Source: an uncultured Clostridia bacterium (GTDB lineage: Bacteria > Bacillota > Clostridia > TANB77 > CAG-508). From it: a DNA stretch of 64,000 bases. Below the pieces are notes generated by a model. The model made no database searches. It was not told the origin of the DNA and was given only the letters and a program-made list of their open reading frames with translations. Positions within the stretch are counted from its first letter, which is position 1. Each line of letters starts with the position of its first letter. Of the stretch, positions 16,936 to 27,518 are shown one piece after another. Location of the stretch: contig CARPYP010000008.1 of the NCBI GenBank assembly GCA_949045875.1, positions 1 to 64,000 on the forward strand. Direction: 5' to 3'. Both the position numbers and the translations under genes were made by a program.

Positions 16936-18168
16936 TTGGAATCTATCTTAGGCATAATTGGAGAATATAACCCTTTCCACAATGGTCATTTATATCAATT
17001 GCATAAATCTATTGAACTTGTTAATGCTAAACGTACTGTTTTGATTTTGAGTGGAAATTATGTTCAAAGAGGCGATTGTGCATTAATTGATAAATGGAAA
17101 CGAACTGAAATGGCTTTAAAAAATGGAGTTGATTTAGTAATTGAATTACCTATTCTTTGTAGTATATCAAGTGCAGAAATTTTTGCCTCTAGTGCAATAA
17201 AAGTTCTAAATTCACTAAAAGTTGTAAATTACTTATCATTTGGCAGTGAATGTGGTAGTATTGAAATACTTTCAGAGTTTGCTAATGTTTTATCAAATGA
17301 ACCTCCTGAATTTAAAGCATTATTACAACATGAATTGTCAAAGGGGATTTCTTTTCCAAAGGCTCGTGAAAATGCTTTACTTTTATATTTAAATGATATT
17401 CTTAAATATTCTAATATTTTAAATTGTCCTAATAATACTCTTGGACTTGAATATTTAATATCTCTAAAAAATAGTAATTCTAAAATTAGACCACTTACAA
17501 TTAAAAGACAATTTGCTGAATATAATTCTTTAGAAAGTATTAATGGTTTTGCTAGTGCAACTGCTATACGCGAAATGATTTATAATAATGATTATGATAA
17601 TTTATTTTCATCAATGCCACAGTCTTCTTATGAAATATTGATGGAAGCTTTACGTTCTGGTGAATTTGTTTGCGGTTTACAAGATTTTGAAAAAGAAATT
17701 CTATTTTTATTAAGATGTATGTCAAAAGAATCTATTGCTAATTTACCTGCTGTATCTGAGGGATTAGAAAATTCTATTAAAGAGGCTGCTTCTACTTGTA
17801 ATACTTTGGAAGAATTGATCCAAAAAGTAAAGTCTAAAAGATTTACTAGAACTAGAATTCAAAGAATTTTGCTTTATGCATTATTGGGTTATACAAAAGA
17901 GGATATGAATTTTGTACAAGAAAATATACCTTATATTCGTGTTTTAGGTTTCACTGAAACAGGTAAATCTCTTTTGTCTACTATATCAAAATCTAATAAA
18001 AAATTAAAAATTGTTACATCTGTAAAACACTTTACTGATAGATGCAAAAATAAAAAAATTCTTAATTTATTACAGAAAGATATTAGGTCAACAGATATAT
18101 ATACTCTTGGTTATAGAAATAACTCTCAAGCAAATTTGGATTATACCAAAAGATTAATAAGAATGTAA
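16936..18168 (+). CDS. tmcAL: tRNA(Met) cytidine acetate ligase TmcAL
   Basis: TmcAL uses acetate and ATP to make N4-acetylcytidine at the wobble base of elongator tRNA-Met. The nucleotidyltransferase signature GIIGEYNPFHNGHLYQL (HIGH-like) is at residues 6-22, followed by LSGNYVQRGDCALIDKWKR and later SINGFASATAIREM. Length 410 matches the family (YlbM). The start is TTG, chosen because AAAGGAGG lies 8 bases upstream. It is a single plus-strand gene divergent from DUF5662; a TTGAAA/TTATAT promoter-like pair with a 17-base spacer starts at about 16862. Confidence 0.95.
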   Translation: MESILGIIGEYNPFHNGHLYQLHKSIELVNAKRTVLILSGNYVQRGDCALIDKWKRTEMALKNGVDLVIELPILCSISSAEIFASSAIKVLNSLKVVNYLSFGSECGSIEILSEFANVLSNEPPEFKALLQHELSKGISFPKARENALLLYLNDILKYSNILNCPNNTLGLEYLISLKNSNSKIRPLTIKRQFAEYNSLESINGFASATAIREMIYNNDYDNLFSSMPQSSYEILMEALRSGEFVCGLQDFEKEILFLLRCMSKESIANLPAVSEGLENSIKEAASTCNTLEELIQKVKSKRFTRTRIQRILLYALLGYTKEDMNFVQENIPYIRVLGFTETGKSLLSTISKSNKKLKIVTSVKHFTDRCKNKKILNLLQKDIRSTDIYTLGYRNNSQANLDYTKRLIRM

Positions 18169-18186
18169 AAAAGTGGCTTGGCTACA

Positions 18187-18214
18187 CGGACGCCCCAAGG
18201 GCGCCCCTACATTT
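18187..18214. repeat. Dispersed palindromic repeat, CGCCCCTACATTT type
   Basis: GGACGCCCC-AA-GGGCGCCCCTACATTT, one base different from the copies at 49 and 27453. A TTTCTTCAAAGAAA palindrome follows, as in the composite copies at 22781 and 38330. Confidence 0.85.
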
Positions 18215-18302
18215 ACAGTAATTTCTTCAAAGAAATATAATAGATTTTACTTATTATCTTCTAAGGAAACTAACCACTCCGTGATTACTTTCCTAAGAAA
18301 AT

Positions 18303-18332
18303 AAAAAAATGAGGGACTTCCCTCATTTTTTT
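18303..18332 (-). terminator. Terminator of pyk
   Basis: Stem AAAAAAATGAGGG / CCCTCATTTTTTT with loop ACTT overlaps the pyk stop codon. Confidence 0.88.
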
Positions 18333-19761
18333 ATTTTACATCTATTATTTTTCCTAATGTAATTTTATTTTCGTCTTTTCTATGACCTGCTACTACTACT
18401 CTGTCTCCTGCTTCTAAAATTCCACTTGCTTTTAATTGTTCAATAGCAGCATCTACTGTTTTACAACCACATTCTTTTGTTTCCATATAAACTGGGAATA
18501 CGTCTCCATATACAGACATTTTATGATATGTTTTCTTATCATCTGTAACAGCTATTATTGGACATACTGGTGATAAACCACCTATCATTCTTGCTTCTTC
18601 TCCATCTTTTGTGCATACTATAATTGCGTCTGCACATATATTTGCTGCTGTAACACATGTTGTATATCCTAATGTTTTTGTTTCATCTGCTGTTTCTGGA
18701 TCATATCTGTTTTCATAAAATCTTTTTTCATAGTTTACATTTGATTCTGTTTCTTCTGATATTTTTACCATTGTGTCAACACAAAGTGCTGGGTGCGCTC
18801 CCATTGCTGATTCTCCTGATAACATTATTGCACTTGTTCTATCATATACAGCATTTGCAACATCACTAACTTCTGCTCTTGTAGGACGTGGATTTTTTGT
18901 CATTGATTCAAGCATTTGTGTTGCTGTAATAACTGGTTTTCCTACTTCATTACATCTTTTTATAAAGTGCTTTTGAACTGCTGGAACTTTATAATATGGT
19001 ATCTCAACTGCCATATCTCCTCTTGCAACCATGATTCCATCTGATGCTTCTAGTATTTCTTCAAAATTGTCTATACCTTCTTGGCTCTCTATTTTTGAGA
19101 TAATTCCTATCTTTTCTCCACCATTTTCATTTAGTAATTTTCTTATTTCTTGAACGTCTGATAGTCTTCTAACAAATGAAGCAAATATATAATCAAATCC
19201 TGCTTTTGCTCCATTTGTAATATCATCTATGTCTTTTGCTGCAAGTGCTGGTAAGTTTATAACTACTCCTTGTATATTTACAGTTTTTCTACTTCCTAAC
19301 ATTCCTGTATTTAAAGCTTTACAAACTACATCTTTTCCAACTACTTCTTGAACTTCAAATTCTATAGCTCCATCATCTACTAATATTTTTGCTCCTGGTT
19401 TTACGTCTTGATATAAGTTTTTATAACTTATAGATGTTTTTGTCTCATTTCCTACTATTTCTTCATTAACAAATGTGAATGTTTGTCCTTCTTTTATTTC
19501 TACTTTTTGGTCTCCTGATTCTTGCTTTCCTGTTCTTATTTCTGGTCCTTTTGTGTCTAAACATAATGCTATTGGTTGGTTTAATTTTTCTCTTATCATT
19601 TTTATTCTTTCGATTTTTTCTGCATTCTCATCATATCCTCCATGTGAGAAATTGATTCTTGCAACATTCATTCCTGTGTTGATTAGTTTTTTTAACATTT
19701 CTTCTGGTTCTGCTGCTGGTCCAATTGTACATGTAATTTTTGTTCTTCTTAAATTTTTCAT
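18331..19761 (-). CDS. pyk: Pyruvate kinase
   Basis: Converts phosphoenolpyruvate and ADP to pyruvate and ATP at the end of glycolysis. The 476-residue protein shows KITCTIGPA, NVARINFSHG with the ATP/substrate residues, the active-site IISKIESQEGIDNFEEI (catalytic Lys) and the Mg-binding EILEASDGIMVARGDM, followed by the C-terminal allosteric domain. It lacks the extra PEP-utiliser-like C-terminal domain found in Bacillus Pyk (about 585 residues), so it is the short form. It stands alone with its own terminator; AAAGAAGG precedes the ATG. Confidence 0.97.
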   Translation of the reverse strand: MKNLRRTKITCTIGPAAEPEEMLKKLINTGMNVARINFSHGGYDENAEKIERIKMIREKLNQPIALCLDTKGPEIRTGKQESGDQKVEIKEGQTFTFVNEEIVGNETKTSISYKNLYQDVKPGAKILVDDGAIEFEVQEVVGKDVVCKALNTGMLGSRKTVNIQGVVINLPALAAKDIDDITNGAKAGFDYIFASFVRRLSDVQEIRKLLNENGGEKIGIISKIESQEGIDNFEEILEASDGIMVARGDMAVEIPYYKVPAVQKHFIKRCNEVGKPVITATQMLESMTKNPRPTRAEVSDVANAVYDRTSAIMLSGESAMGAHPALCVDTMVKISEETESNVNYEKRFYENRYDPETADETKTLGYTTCVTAANICADAIIVCTKDGEEARMIGGLSPVCPIIAVTDDKKTYHKMSVYGDVFPVYMETKECGCKTVDAAIEQLKASGILEAGDRVVVAGHRKDENKITLGKIIDVK

Positions 19762-19954
19762 TTTAATCCTTCTTTCTTTCTGATTTTTCTCGTACTAATA
19801 ATATAGACATTTCTACATTATTAAAATTTCTATGTTAGTATAACACAAATTAAATCCTTTGTATACCTTTTTTTTGATTTTTTCTAGCAAATTTTACTGC
19901 ACCATTACAATTTACAGCTATCTTAATATAAAAATTTGGGTTTGTATAAGAAAC

Positions 19955-20085
19955 CTCAGTCACTGCGTGACAGCTATCTTAAATAAGAGAGCCAAGGTGG
20001 TAAACAGATTTTATCGAGTAAAATTTGGCGAAGCATGAAAAATTTGCATAGCAAATTTTTCTGCATCACCAAAATTTTTCACGCC
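19955..20085. repeat. Degenerate repeat element with nested inverted repeats
   Basis: CCTCAGTCACTGCGTGACAG, TATCTTAAATAAGAGA and GCCAAGG resemble a repeat type common in Clostridia genomes (TCACNNCGTGA core with CCTNAGT and CCAAGG ends). It is followed by GAAAAATTTGCATAGCAAATTTTTC and a copy of AAATTTTTCACGC, which also appears near 25245. The 324-base gap before pyk holds no gene. Confidence 0.55.
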
Positions 20086-22158
20086 TTATTTCAGTATTCG
20101 CAGTGTATTTAGTATCGTTATTATTGTGACTCCCACATCACTAAATACTGCTTGCCACATATTTGATAACCCTAGTATTGAGAGTGCTAGTATGATGATT
20201 TTTATTGCTATTGAGATTGTTAGATTTTGCTTTATTATTTTGTTGGTTTTTTTTGATATTTCTATCCCTTCTTCTATTTTTTTTATTTCGTCTGTCATTA
20301 ATACTATGTCTGATGCTTCTATTGCTGATTGCGCTCCTACTCCTCCCATTGATATTCCTATGTCTGCTCTCGCTAATACTGGACTGTCATTTATTCCATC
20401 TCCTACAAATGCTACTTTTTTTCCTTTTTGATTTTTATTTATTATTTTTTCTAGTTCTTCAAATTTATCTTGTGGTAGCATTTGCGCTTTTATTTCTTTT
20501 ATCCCTGCTTTTTGGGCAATTTCTTCTGCTGTTTCTTTTACGTCTCCTGTGAATATTCTTGTTGTAATTCCCAGTTTGTTTAGTTTTTCTATGTCTTTTT
20601 TTGCGTTTTGCTTTATTTGGTCTTCTAATGTTATCGCTCCTTTTACCACATTGTCTATTGATAGGTAAATTACTGTTCCAGTTGTTTTTATTTCTTTTAA
20701 TTCCTCCTTTGATGTTTCTTCAATGAATTTTTTGTTTCCTATTTTTATTTTTTTGCCTTCTTTTTCGTATTCTATCCCTTTTCCTCTTATTTCTTTTAGA
20801 TTTTTTACCTCGCTTGTGTCTATTTCTTTTGTGTATTTATTGGTGATTGATTTTGCTAATGGATGGGTTGAATAGGTTTCTCCTATTGCTACATATTCTA
20901 ATATCTCTTCTTCTGTTAGTTCATTTTCTAGTGTCTTTATTTCTGAGACTTCAAATTCTCCTGTTGTGATTGTTCCTGTTTTATCGAATATGATATTATT
21001 TATGTCTTTTAGTCCATCTAAAAAGTCACTCCCTTTTACTAATATTCCTCTTTTTGATGATTTACCTATTCCAGAGAAATATGATAATGGTACTGATATT
21101 GCAATAGAACATGGACACGCAATTACTAAAAAGGTTAATGCTCTATAAATACTTTCTGAATAATTAATTCCTTGTACTATAATAGGCATAAATATCGCAA
21201 CTATTAATGCTAATATAATTACAATAGGTGTATATATTTTTGCTAATTTTGTTACATATGTCTCTGTTTTTGCTTTTTTATCTGTTGCACTTTCAACTAG
21301 TTCTAAAATTCTATTTACTGTTCCGTTTTCATAATTAGCTGTTACCTCTATTTCTATTAGTCCATTTTGATTAATGCTTCCTGAAAGTACTGTATTTCCT
21401 TTTTTTACTTCATAAACTTTAGTTTCTCCTGTTAATGCTGATGTGTTTAATGATGCATTTCCTGAAATTACAATTCCGTCTAAAGGTATTTCTTCTCCTT
21501 CTTTTACAATTATTGTGTCTCCTATTTTTACGTCTTGTGGTTCTACTTGTTTTGTTTCTCCATTTTCCCCTTTTAAGTTTGCATATTTAGGTTTAATGTC
21601 CATTAAGTCTTTAATTGATTTTCTTGATTTTGATATTGCTTTCGCTTCTAATACTTTTCCTATTTCAAATAAAAGTATAACCATTAACCCTTCTAATTTT
21701 TCTCCTACTAAATATGCACCTATACATGATATTACCATTAATAGGTTTTCATCTATTATTTTTCCTCTTATTTGCTTTATTGATTTTATAAATGTTCTAT
21801 ATAATAATACTCCATAAGCTCCAGTTATTAAACTGTTTGATATTATTTCGTTTGGTATTATTTTTGTAAATCCTATTATTGCTAATATAATTCCTATTAT
21901 TAATCTTATTATTCCATAGTCTTTTCTTTCTCTTTTATCTTCTTCTGGCAATTTTATTGTACAGTCTGGTTCTACTTTTGCTGCTACTTTTTTTATTTCT
22001 TCTAAAGTGTTTTCTAGTTCAGATTCTAATGTGATTTTCCCTGTTCCAAAGTTTACTATACAGTTTTGTATTCCTTTTATTTCATTTATTGCTTCTTCTA
22101 CTTCTTTTGCACATGCTGCACAGTCTAAGTCTATAATATCATATCTATATTTCTTCAA
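20086..22158 (-). CDS. Heavy-metal P1B-type ATPase (Cd/Zn exporter type)
   Basis: A 690-residue metal efflux pump. An N-terminal HMA domain carries DLDCAACAKEVEEAI (metal-binding CxxC); the A-domain has LTGETK; the channel helix has ACPCSIAIS (CPC motif, as in CadA/ZntA); phosphorylation site DKTGTITTGEF; then the nucleotide domain with HPLAKSI and GDGINDSPVL. CPC plus an adjacent ArsR/SmtB repressor suggests zinc/cadmium/lead export. The start is uncertain: TTG at 22158 has AAAGGG at 10 bases, whereas the GTG at 22167 is too close to it. The gene overlaps the end of arsR, indicating translational coupling. Confidence 0.93.
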   Translation of the reverse strand: MKKYRYDIIDLDCAACAKEVEEAINEIKGIQNCIVNFGTGKITLESELENTLEEIKKVAAKVEPDCTIKLPEEDKRERKDYGIIRLIIGIILAIIGFTKIIPNEIISNSLITGAYGVLLYRTFIKSIKQIRGKIIDENLLMVISCIGAYLVGEKLEGLMVILLFEIGKVLEAKAISKSRKSIKDLMDIKPKYANLKGENGETKQVEPQDVKIGDTIIVKEGEEIPLDGIVISGNASLNTSALTGETKVYEVKKGNTVLSGSINQNGLIEIEVTANYENGTVNRILELVESATDKKAKTETYVTKLAKIYTPIVIILALIVAIFMPIIVQGINYSESIYRALTFLVIACPCSIAISVPLSYFSGIGKSSKRGILVKGSDFLDGLKDINNIIFDKTGTITTGEFEVSEIKTLENELTEEEILEYVAIGETYSTHPLAKSITNKYTKEIDTSEVKNLKEIRGKGIEYEKEGKKIKIGNKKFIEETSKEELKEIKTTGTVIYLSIDNVVKGAITLEDQIKQNAKKDIEKLNKLGITTRIFTGDVKETAEEIAQKAGIKEIKAQMLPQDKFEELEKIINKNQKGKKVAFVGDGINDSPVLARADIGISMGGVGAQSAIEASDIVLMTDEIKKIEEGIEISKKTNKIIKQNLTISIAIKIIILALSILGLSNMWQAVFSDVGVTIITILNTLRILK

Positions 22159-22513
22159 TATGTTCACGCCCTTTCATTAATATTTCTATTACATGCTCAT
22201 CGTCTAAACTATAATAAACACTTTTTCCTTCTTTTCTATATTTTACTAGCTTAGACTGTTTAAGAATTCTTAATTGATGTGATATTGCACTTTGGGTTGT
22301 GTTTGTTATAAATGCTATTTCTCCTACACATAATTCCTTTTCTTTTAATGCACAAATTATTTTCATTCTCGTAGAGTCTGCAAACATTTTAAATAGTTCT
22401 GCTAAGTCAAATATTTTATCGTCTTCTGGTAGAATTTCTTTTACTTTTTCTACTATATCTATCCTAATAATATTATTTTGCTCTTGCAAATCTTCATTAT
22501 TTTCTTTTTCCAT
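22145..22513 (-). CDS. ArsR/SmtB-family metal-sensing repressor
   Basis: A 122-residue winged-helix repressor: FADSTRMKIICALKEKELCVGEIAFITNTTQSAISHQLRILKQSKLVKYRKEGKSVYYSLDD contains the DNA-binding helix (TQSAISHQLRIL) and the ELCV motif whose cysteine is a metal ligand in CadC/CzrA-like sensors; the last helix DEHVIEILMKGREH has the His ligands of an alpha-5 metal site. The start at 22513 is set by GAGGGG 7 bases upstream; the frame runs further upstream through the promoter. It would release its operator when bound to metal and so induce the downstream ATPase. Confidence 0.92.
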   Translation of the reverse strand: MEKENNEDLQEQNNIIRIDIVEKVKEILPEDDKIFDLAELFKMFADSTRMKIICALKEKELCVGEIAFITNTTQSAISHQLRILKQSKLVKYRKEGKSVYYSLDDEHVIEILMKGREHIEEI

Positions 22514-22535
22514 TTTTCTTCCCCTCTTCATTTTA

Positions 22536-22559
22536 ATATATGAGCATTCGTTCATATAT
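22536..22559. promoter_or_regulatory. ArsR-type operator
   Basis: Arms ATATATGA and TCATATAT surround GCATTCGT. This 12-2-12-like element with TGAAC/GCTCA cores is the usual form for SmtB/CadC regulators. It begins right beside the -10 box and covers the transcription start. Confidence 0.75.
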
Positions 22560-22588
22560 ATTATATGATTATTGATTTTATATGTCAA
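22560..22588 (-). promoter_or_regulatory. Promoter of the arsR-ATPase operon
   Basis: On the minus strand TTGACA (22583-22588), 17 bases, TATAAT (22560-22565). The operator lies immediately downstream. Confidence 0.85.
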
Positions 22589-22624
22589 TATATTTGAGAA
22601 AATTTTTTTGGATATTTCTGTACA

Positions 22625-22735
22625 TAGCAAAACTCCCAACCAAGTTTTCACTCTGTTGGGAGTTCGTGTGGTTTAAACAATGCGGGAAGCCTAAATTACG
22701 TTGCATTCCCCCTGTTCGTCTATGTTTGAGACGAA
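22625..22735 (-). ncRNA. Structured intergenic segment, possible small RNA
   Basis: Reading on the minus strand after groEL: GTTTCGTCT/AGACGAAC hairpin, then GGAATGC...GCATT, then a long hairpin AACTCCCAAC / GTTGGGAGTT followed by TTGCTAT. It could be an RNA of about 110 bases or a groEL 3' region. No known family was recognised and the poly-T tail is weak. Confidence 0.35.
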
Positions 22736-22794
22736 ACTTAGAATCATCTTAATATTTTTCTTATCTTACCATCAAATTGATTTCTTCGAAGAAC

Positions 22795-22819
22795 GGGCGA
22801 TTAATAATCGCACCTACAT
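22795..22819. repeat. Dispersed palindrome, GGGCGATTAATAATCGC type
   Basis: GGGCGATTA/TAATCGC followed by ACCTACAT, preceded by the palindrome TTTCTTCGAAGAA. The same two parts occur at 38290-38342. Confidence 0.75.
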
Positions 22820-22831
22820 CTCACTTCTCAA

Positions 22832-24524
<1,693 letters not shown>

Positions 24525-24599
24525 TAATTTATTAATTTATTTTTTCATAATTAGCATACAATAAATAATTAATAAATTTGAAAAATTATTTGAATGAAA

Positions 24600-24710
24600 T
24601 TGAGTTTAGAAAATGTTAAAAATTAATTTATAGGGAATCTCGAGTATATCGAGAGGGCGCTGTAAATTAATTTGTTACAGTTTCTACGAAATTGAATTCT
24701 AGGAATTTTG
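24600..24710 (-). other. Structured groES-groEL gap
   Basis: The 289-base gap contains inverted repeats: TCTCGA-TATAC-TCGAGA and CTGTAA...TTACAG with a TTAATTT core. This may be a processing site or partial attenuator between the two genes; no second CIRCE or ORF is seen. Confidence 0.4.
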
Positions 24711-24752
24711 ATAATTTATTAATTATTTAATTGTATATAGTGTACATCGTTT

Positions 24753-25034
<282 letters not shown>

Positions 25035-25094
25035 TTAAAATTCCTCCTTTTTTATGTACCTTTTATTATATGTTACAAATTTATATTTGATAAT

Positions 25095-25121
25095 TTGGCA
25101 CTCATATTTATTGACTGCTAA
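25095..25121. promoter_or_regulatory. CIRCE operator, degenerate copy
   Basis: TTGGCACTC - 9 bases - GACTGCTAA matches the HrcA operator TTAGCACTC-N9-GAGTGCTAA with two arm changes. It lies downstream of the -10 box. Confidence 0.8.
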
Positions 25122-25122
25122 T

Positions 25123-25151
25123 ATAATATACCAAAAATTAGCACTTGTCAA
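25123..25151 (-). promoter_or_regulatory. groES promoter between two CIRCE elements
   Basis: On the minus strand TTGACA (25146-25151), inside the upstream CIRCE, then 17 bases and TATTAT (25123-25128). Confidence 0.85.
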
Positions 25152-25164
25152 TATAAAGTGCTAA
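25138..25164. promoter_or_regulatory. CIRCE operator, main copy
   Basis: TTAGCACTT - 9 bases - AAGTGCTAA, a perfect 9-bp inverted repeat of the HrcA type that covers the -35 box. Confidence 0.92.
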
Positions 25165-25181
25165 TTTTTTTAATTTTTTTC

Positions 25182-25217
25182 TTAGTACTGACGTCCCCAA
25201 ATTACCATTGTCGTTGC
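25182..25217 (-). repeat. Ghost of the proS 3' end
   Basis: On the minus strand this reads A-T-T-M-V-I-W-G-R-Q-Y-stop, identical in protein to the last 11 residues of proS but with different synonymous codons (GGA CGT CAG TAC against GGT AGA CAA TAT). It lies about 50 bases past the current proS stop. Confidence 0.8.
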
Positions 25218-25265
25218 TGAAACTAGTAAAATTTGCTTCCAAATTTTTCACGCTCCAATGCGGTT

Positions 25266-26699
25266 TTAATATTGTCTACCCCAAATTACCATTGTCGTTG
25301 CGTTTTCGCCGCAGCATACACATTTGTTGCCTAGTTTTTCTTGTGTGAATGGTATACATCTTGAGTGTGCTCCTGTTAGTTCTTTTATTTTGTTTTCACA
25401 TTCTTCTTTTCCACACCACATTGTTTTTATATATCCTTGCTTTTCTTCTATGTTTTTTACAAATTCGTCTAAGTTTGAGGCTATTGTTGTTCTTTCTTCT
25501 CTTATTTTTTTACATTCTTCATACATGTTTTTTTGTATGTCTTCTAATGTTTCTTTTATTTTTTCGTTTAGCTTTTCTAAGTCTATTGTCTCTTTTTCTA
25601 ATGTATCTCTTCTTACTATTACACATACATTATTTTCTATGTCTCTTGGTCCTAGTTCTATTCTTATTGGTACTCCTCTTAGTTCCCAGTCATTAAATTT
25701 ATATCCTGGTGTGTAGTTTTCTCTTAAATCTATTTCTGCTCTGAATTCTTGTTTTAGTTTTTCATAAACTTCTGTTGTTTTTTCTACTACTCCTTCTTTT
25801 TTCATCATGACTGGCACTACTACTACTTGTATTGGTGCAACTTTTGGTGGGAGTTTTAGTCCACGGTTGTCTCCATGTGCCATGATTGTAGCTCCTATTA
25901 GTCTTGTACTTATTCCCCATGATGTTTGATATGGATATTCTTCTTTTCCTTCTCTATTTTGGAATTTTACGTCATATGGTTTTGTAAAGTTTTGACCAAA
26001 GTAATGTGATGTTCCTGCTTGAATGGCTCTTCCATCATGCATTAATGTTTCTACTGTGTATGTGGCTTCTGCTCCTGCAAATTTTTCCTTTTCTGTCTTT
26101 TTACCTTTTAATACAGGGATTGCAAGTATATTTTCTATTACTTCTGCATATATGTCTAACATTTGTAGTGTTCTTTTTTCTGCTTCTTCTTTTGTTTCAT
26201 GTATTGTATGCCCTTCTTGCCATAAGAATTCCCTAGAACGTAAAAATGGTCTTGTTTCTTTTTCCCATCTTAATACATTACACCATTGATTATATACAAA
26301 TGGTAAGTCTCTCCAAGATTTTAACCATTTTGAGTATAAGTCACAGAACATTGTTTCAGATGTTGGTCTTATACATAATTTTTCGTCTAATTCTTTCCCC
26401 CCTGCTTCTGTAACTGTTGCTACTTCTGGTGCAAATCCCTCAACATGATCTTTCTCCTTTTGTAATAAACTTTCTGGAATTAAAACAGGGAAATATACAT
26501 TTTTTACTTCATTCTTTTTGAATATCTCATCTGTGTACTTTTGTATATTTTCCCATATTGCATATCCATATGGTTTTATTGCTATACATCCTTTTGTCCC
26601 TGTATAATCTGCTAAGTCTGCTTTTAATACTATGTCTGTATACCATTTTGCAAAGTCTTCTTCTATGTTTGTTACCTCTTTTACAAATTCTTTATCCAT
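25266..26699 (-). CDS. proS: Prolyl-tRNA synthetase, archaeal/eukaryote-like type
   Basis: Charges tRNA-Pro. At 477 residues it is the short class (ProS type 3) without the bacterial editing insertion, ending in an extra C-terminal zinc-binding-like domain (CGKEECENKIKEL ... CVCCGENATTMVIWGRQY) as in archaea, eukaryotes and some Firmicutes. Class II motifs are seen: RPTSETMFCDLYSKW, FLRSREFLWQEGHTIH and LGPRDIENN. AGGAGAGG precedes the ATG. No T-box leader was recognised. The end of a second copy downstream points to gene replacement. Confidence 0.96.
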   Translation of the reverse strand: MDKEFVKEVTNIEEDFAKWYTDIVLKADLADYTGTKGCIAIKPYGYAIWENIQKYTDEIFKKNEVKNVYFPVLIPESLLQKEKDHVEGFAPEVATVTEAGGKELDEKLCIRPTSETMFCDLYSKWLKSWRDLPFVYNQWCNVLRWEKETRPFLRSREFLWQEGHTIHETKEEAEKRTLQMLDIYAEVIENILAIPVLKGKKTEKEKFAGAEATYTVETLMHDGRAIQAGTSHYFGQNFTKPYDVKFQNREGKEEYPYQTSWGISTRLIGATIMAHGDNRGLKLPPKVAPIQVVVVPVMMKKEGVVEKTTEVYEKLKQEFRAEIDLRENYTPGYKFNDWELRGVPIRIELGPRDIENNVCVIVRRDTLEKETIDLEKLNEKIKETLEDIQKNMYEECKKIREERTTIASNLDEFVKNIEEKQGYIKTMWCGKEECENKIKELTGAHSRCIPFTQEKLGNKCVCCGENATTMVIWGRQY

Positions 26700-26767
26700 G
26701 TTTATTCCTCTCCTTTTCTTTATTCTGTCTTCCCCTATAGTTCATTTTATTATTAAGTTGGAAAAGA

Positions 26768-26872
26768 ATTGTTCTTTCGCTAGGCAAACAAAATTGAAAT
26801 CAATGAGGCGTACTAGTGTACGTTGATTTGATTTCAATTGCAGTTTAACAACGCGAAAGGTCAATTATTTTT
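26768..26872. repeat. Long imperfect inverted-repeat element, copy A
   Basis: GTTCTTTCGC ... GCGAAAGGTC flank AAAATTGAAATCAA ... TTGATTTCAATT, with the core CGTACTAGTGTACGTTGA. A related element with core CGTACTCATGTACGTTGA lies at 53940-54042. This looks like a non-coding mobile repeat (MITE-like). Confidence 0.6.
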
Positions 26873-27416
26873 CAACTGAAACGATTTGTTGATTTTCATC
26901 AATTCTATACTTCGGCAGTTCTGGTAATTCCTCTAAACTTCCATATCCGAACATTCTTAAAAATTCATCTGTTGTTTTGTATGACATTGGTTTTCCTAAA
27001 ATATCAACTTTTCCTGCTTCTTCTATTAAGTTATATTCTAATAGTTTGTATATTACTGCATCTGATGATACCCCTCTTATTGCTTCTATTTCTGCTCTTG
27101 TTATTCTTGGATTATATGCTATTATTGATAGTGCTTCTAATGCTGCTTGTGAAAGTTTTGGCTTTATTCTTTTGTCTATTACTGGGTTAATATATTCATA
27201 ATATTCTTTTTTAGTACACATTTGATAGCCATCATTAATTCTAATAATTTCTATCCCTCTTGATATGTCTTTATATTCTTTGTTCATATCATTAATTATT
27301 TCTATAATGTCTTTTTCATTAATTTCTACCGCTAATTCTAATTCTTTTATTTTTACAACTCTCCCCGCACAAAATAGTATTGCTTCTATTATTCCTCTTA
27401 TTTTGTCTATTTCCAT
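26865..27416 (-). CDS. scpB: Segregation and condensation protein B
   Basis: ScpB joins SMC and ScpA in chromosome condensation. The 183 residues form two winged helices, with IEAILFCAGRVVKIKELELAV at the N-terminus and LSQAALEALSIIAYNPRITRAEIEAIRGVSSDAVIYKLLEYNLI in the middle, then GRPM-like GKPMSYKTTDEFLRMFG, all typical. GGAAAAATTAATC precedes the ATG weakly. scpA, its usual neighbour, is not in the window. The inverted-repeat element overlaps its 3' end. Confidence 0.95.
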   Translation of the reverse strand: MEIDKIRGIIEAILFCAGRVVKIKELELAVEINEKDIIEIINDMNKEYKDISRGIEIIRINDGYQMCTKKEYYEYINPVIDKRIKPKLSQAALEALSIIAYNPRITRAEIEAIRGVSSDAVIYKLLEYNLIEEAGKVDILGKPMSYKTTDEFLRMFGYGSLEELPELPKYRIDENQQIVSVEK

Positions 27417-27452
27417 AATGATTAATTTTTCCTTTCTATATTTCTTTGCAAC

Positions 27453-27480
27453 CGGACGCCCAAAGGGCGCCCCTACATTT
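27453..27480. repeat. Dispersed palindromic repeat, CGCCCCTACATTT type
   Basis: Identical over 28 bases to the copy at 49-76, here between scpB and the next upstream gene. Confidence 0.87.
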
Positions 27481-27518
27481 TTATGGTGATTTGCTAGAAT
27501 ATCGGAAATCTTACTTTT

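Noticed and set aside
26700..26864. T-box leader upstream of proS (also considered upstream of aspS)
   Set aside because: No specifier stem or T-box consensus could be read; the region before proS holds a repeat element instead.
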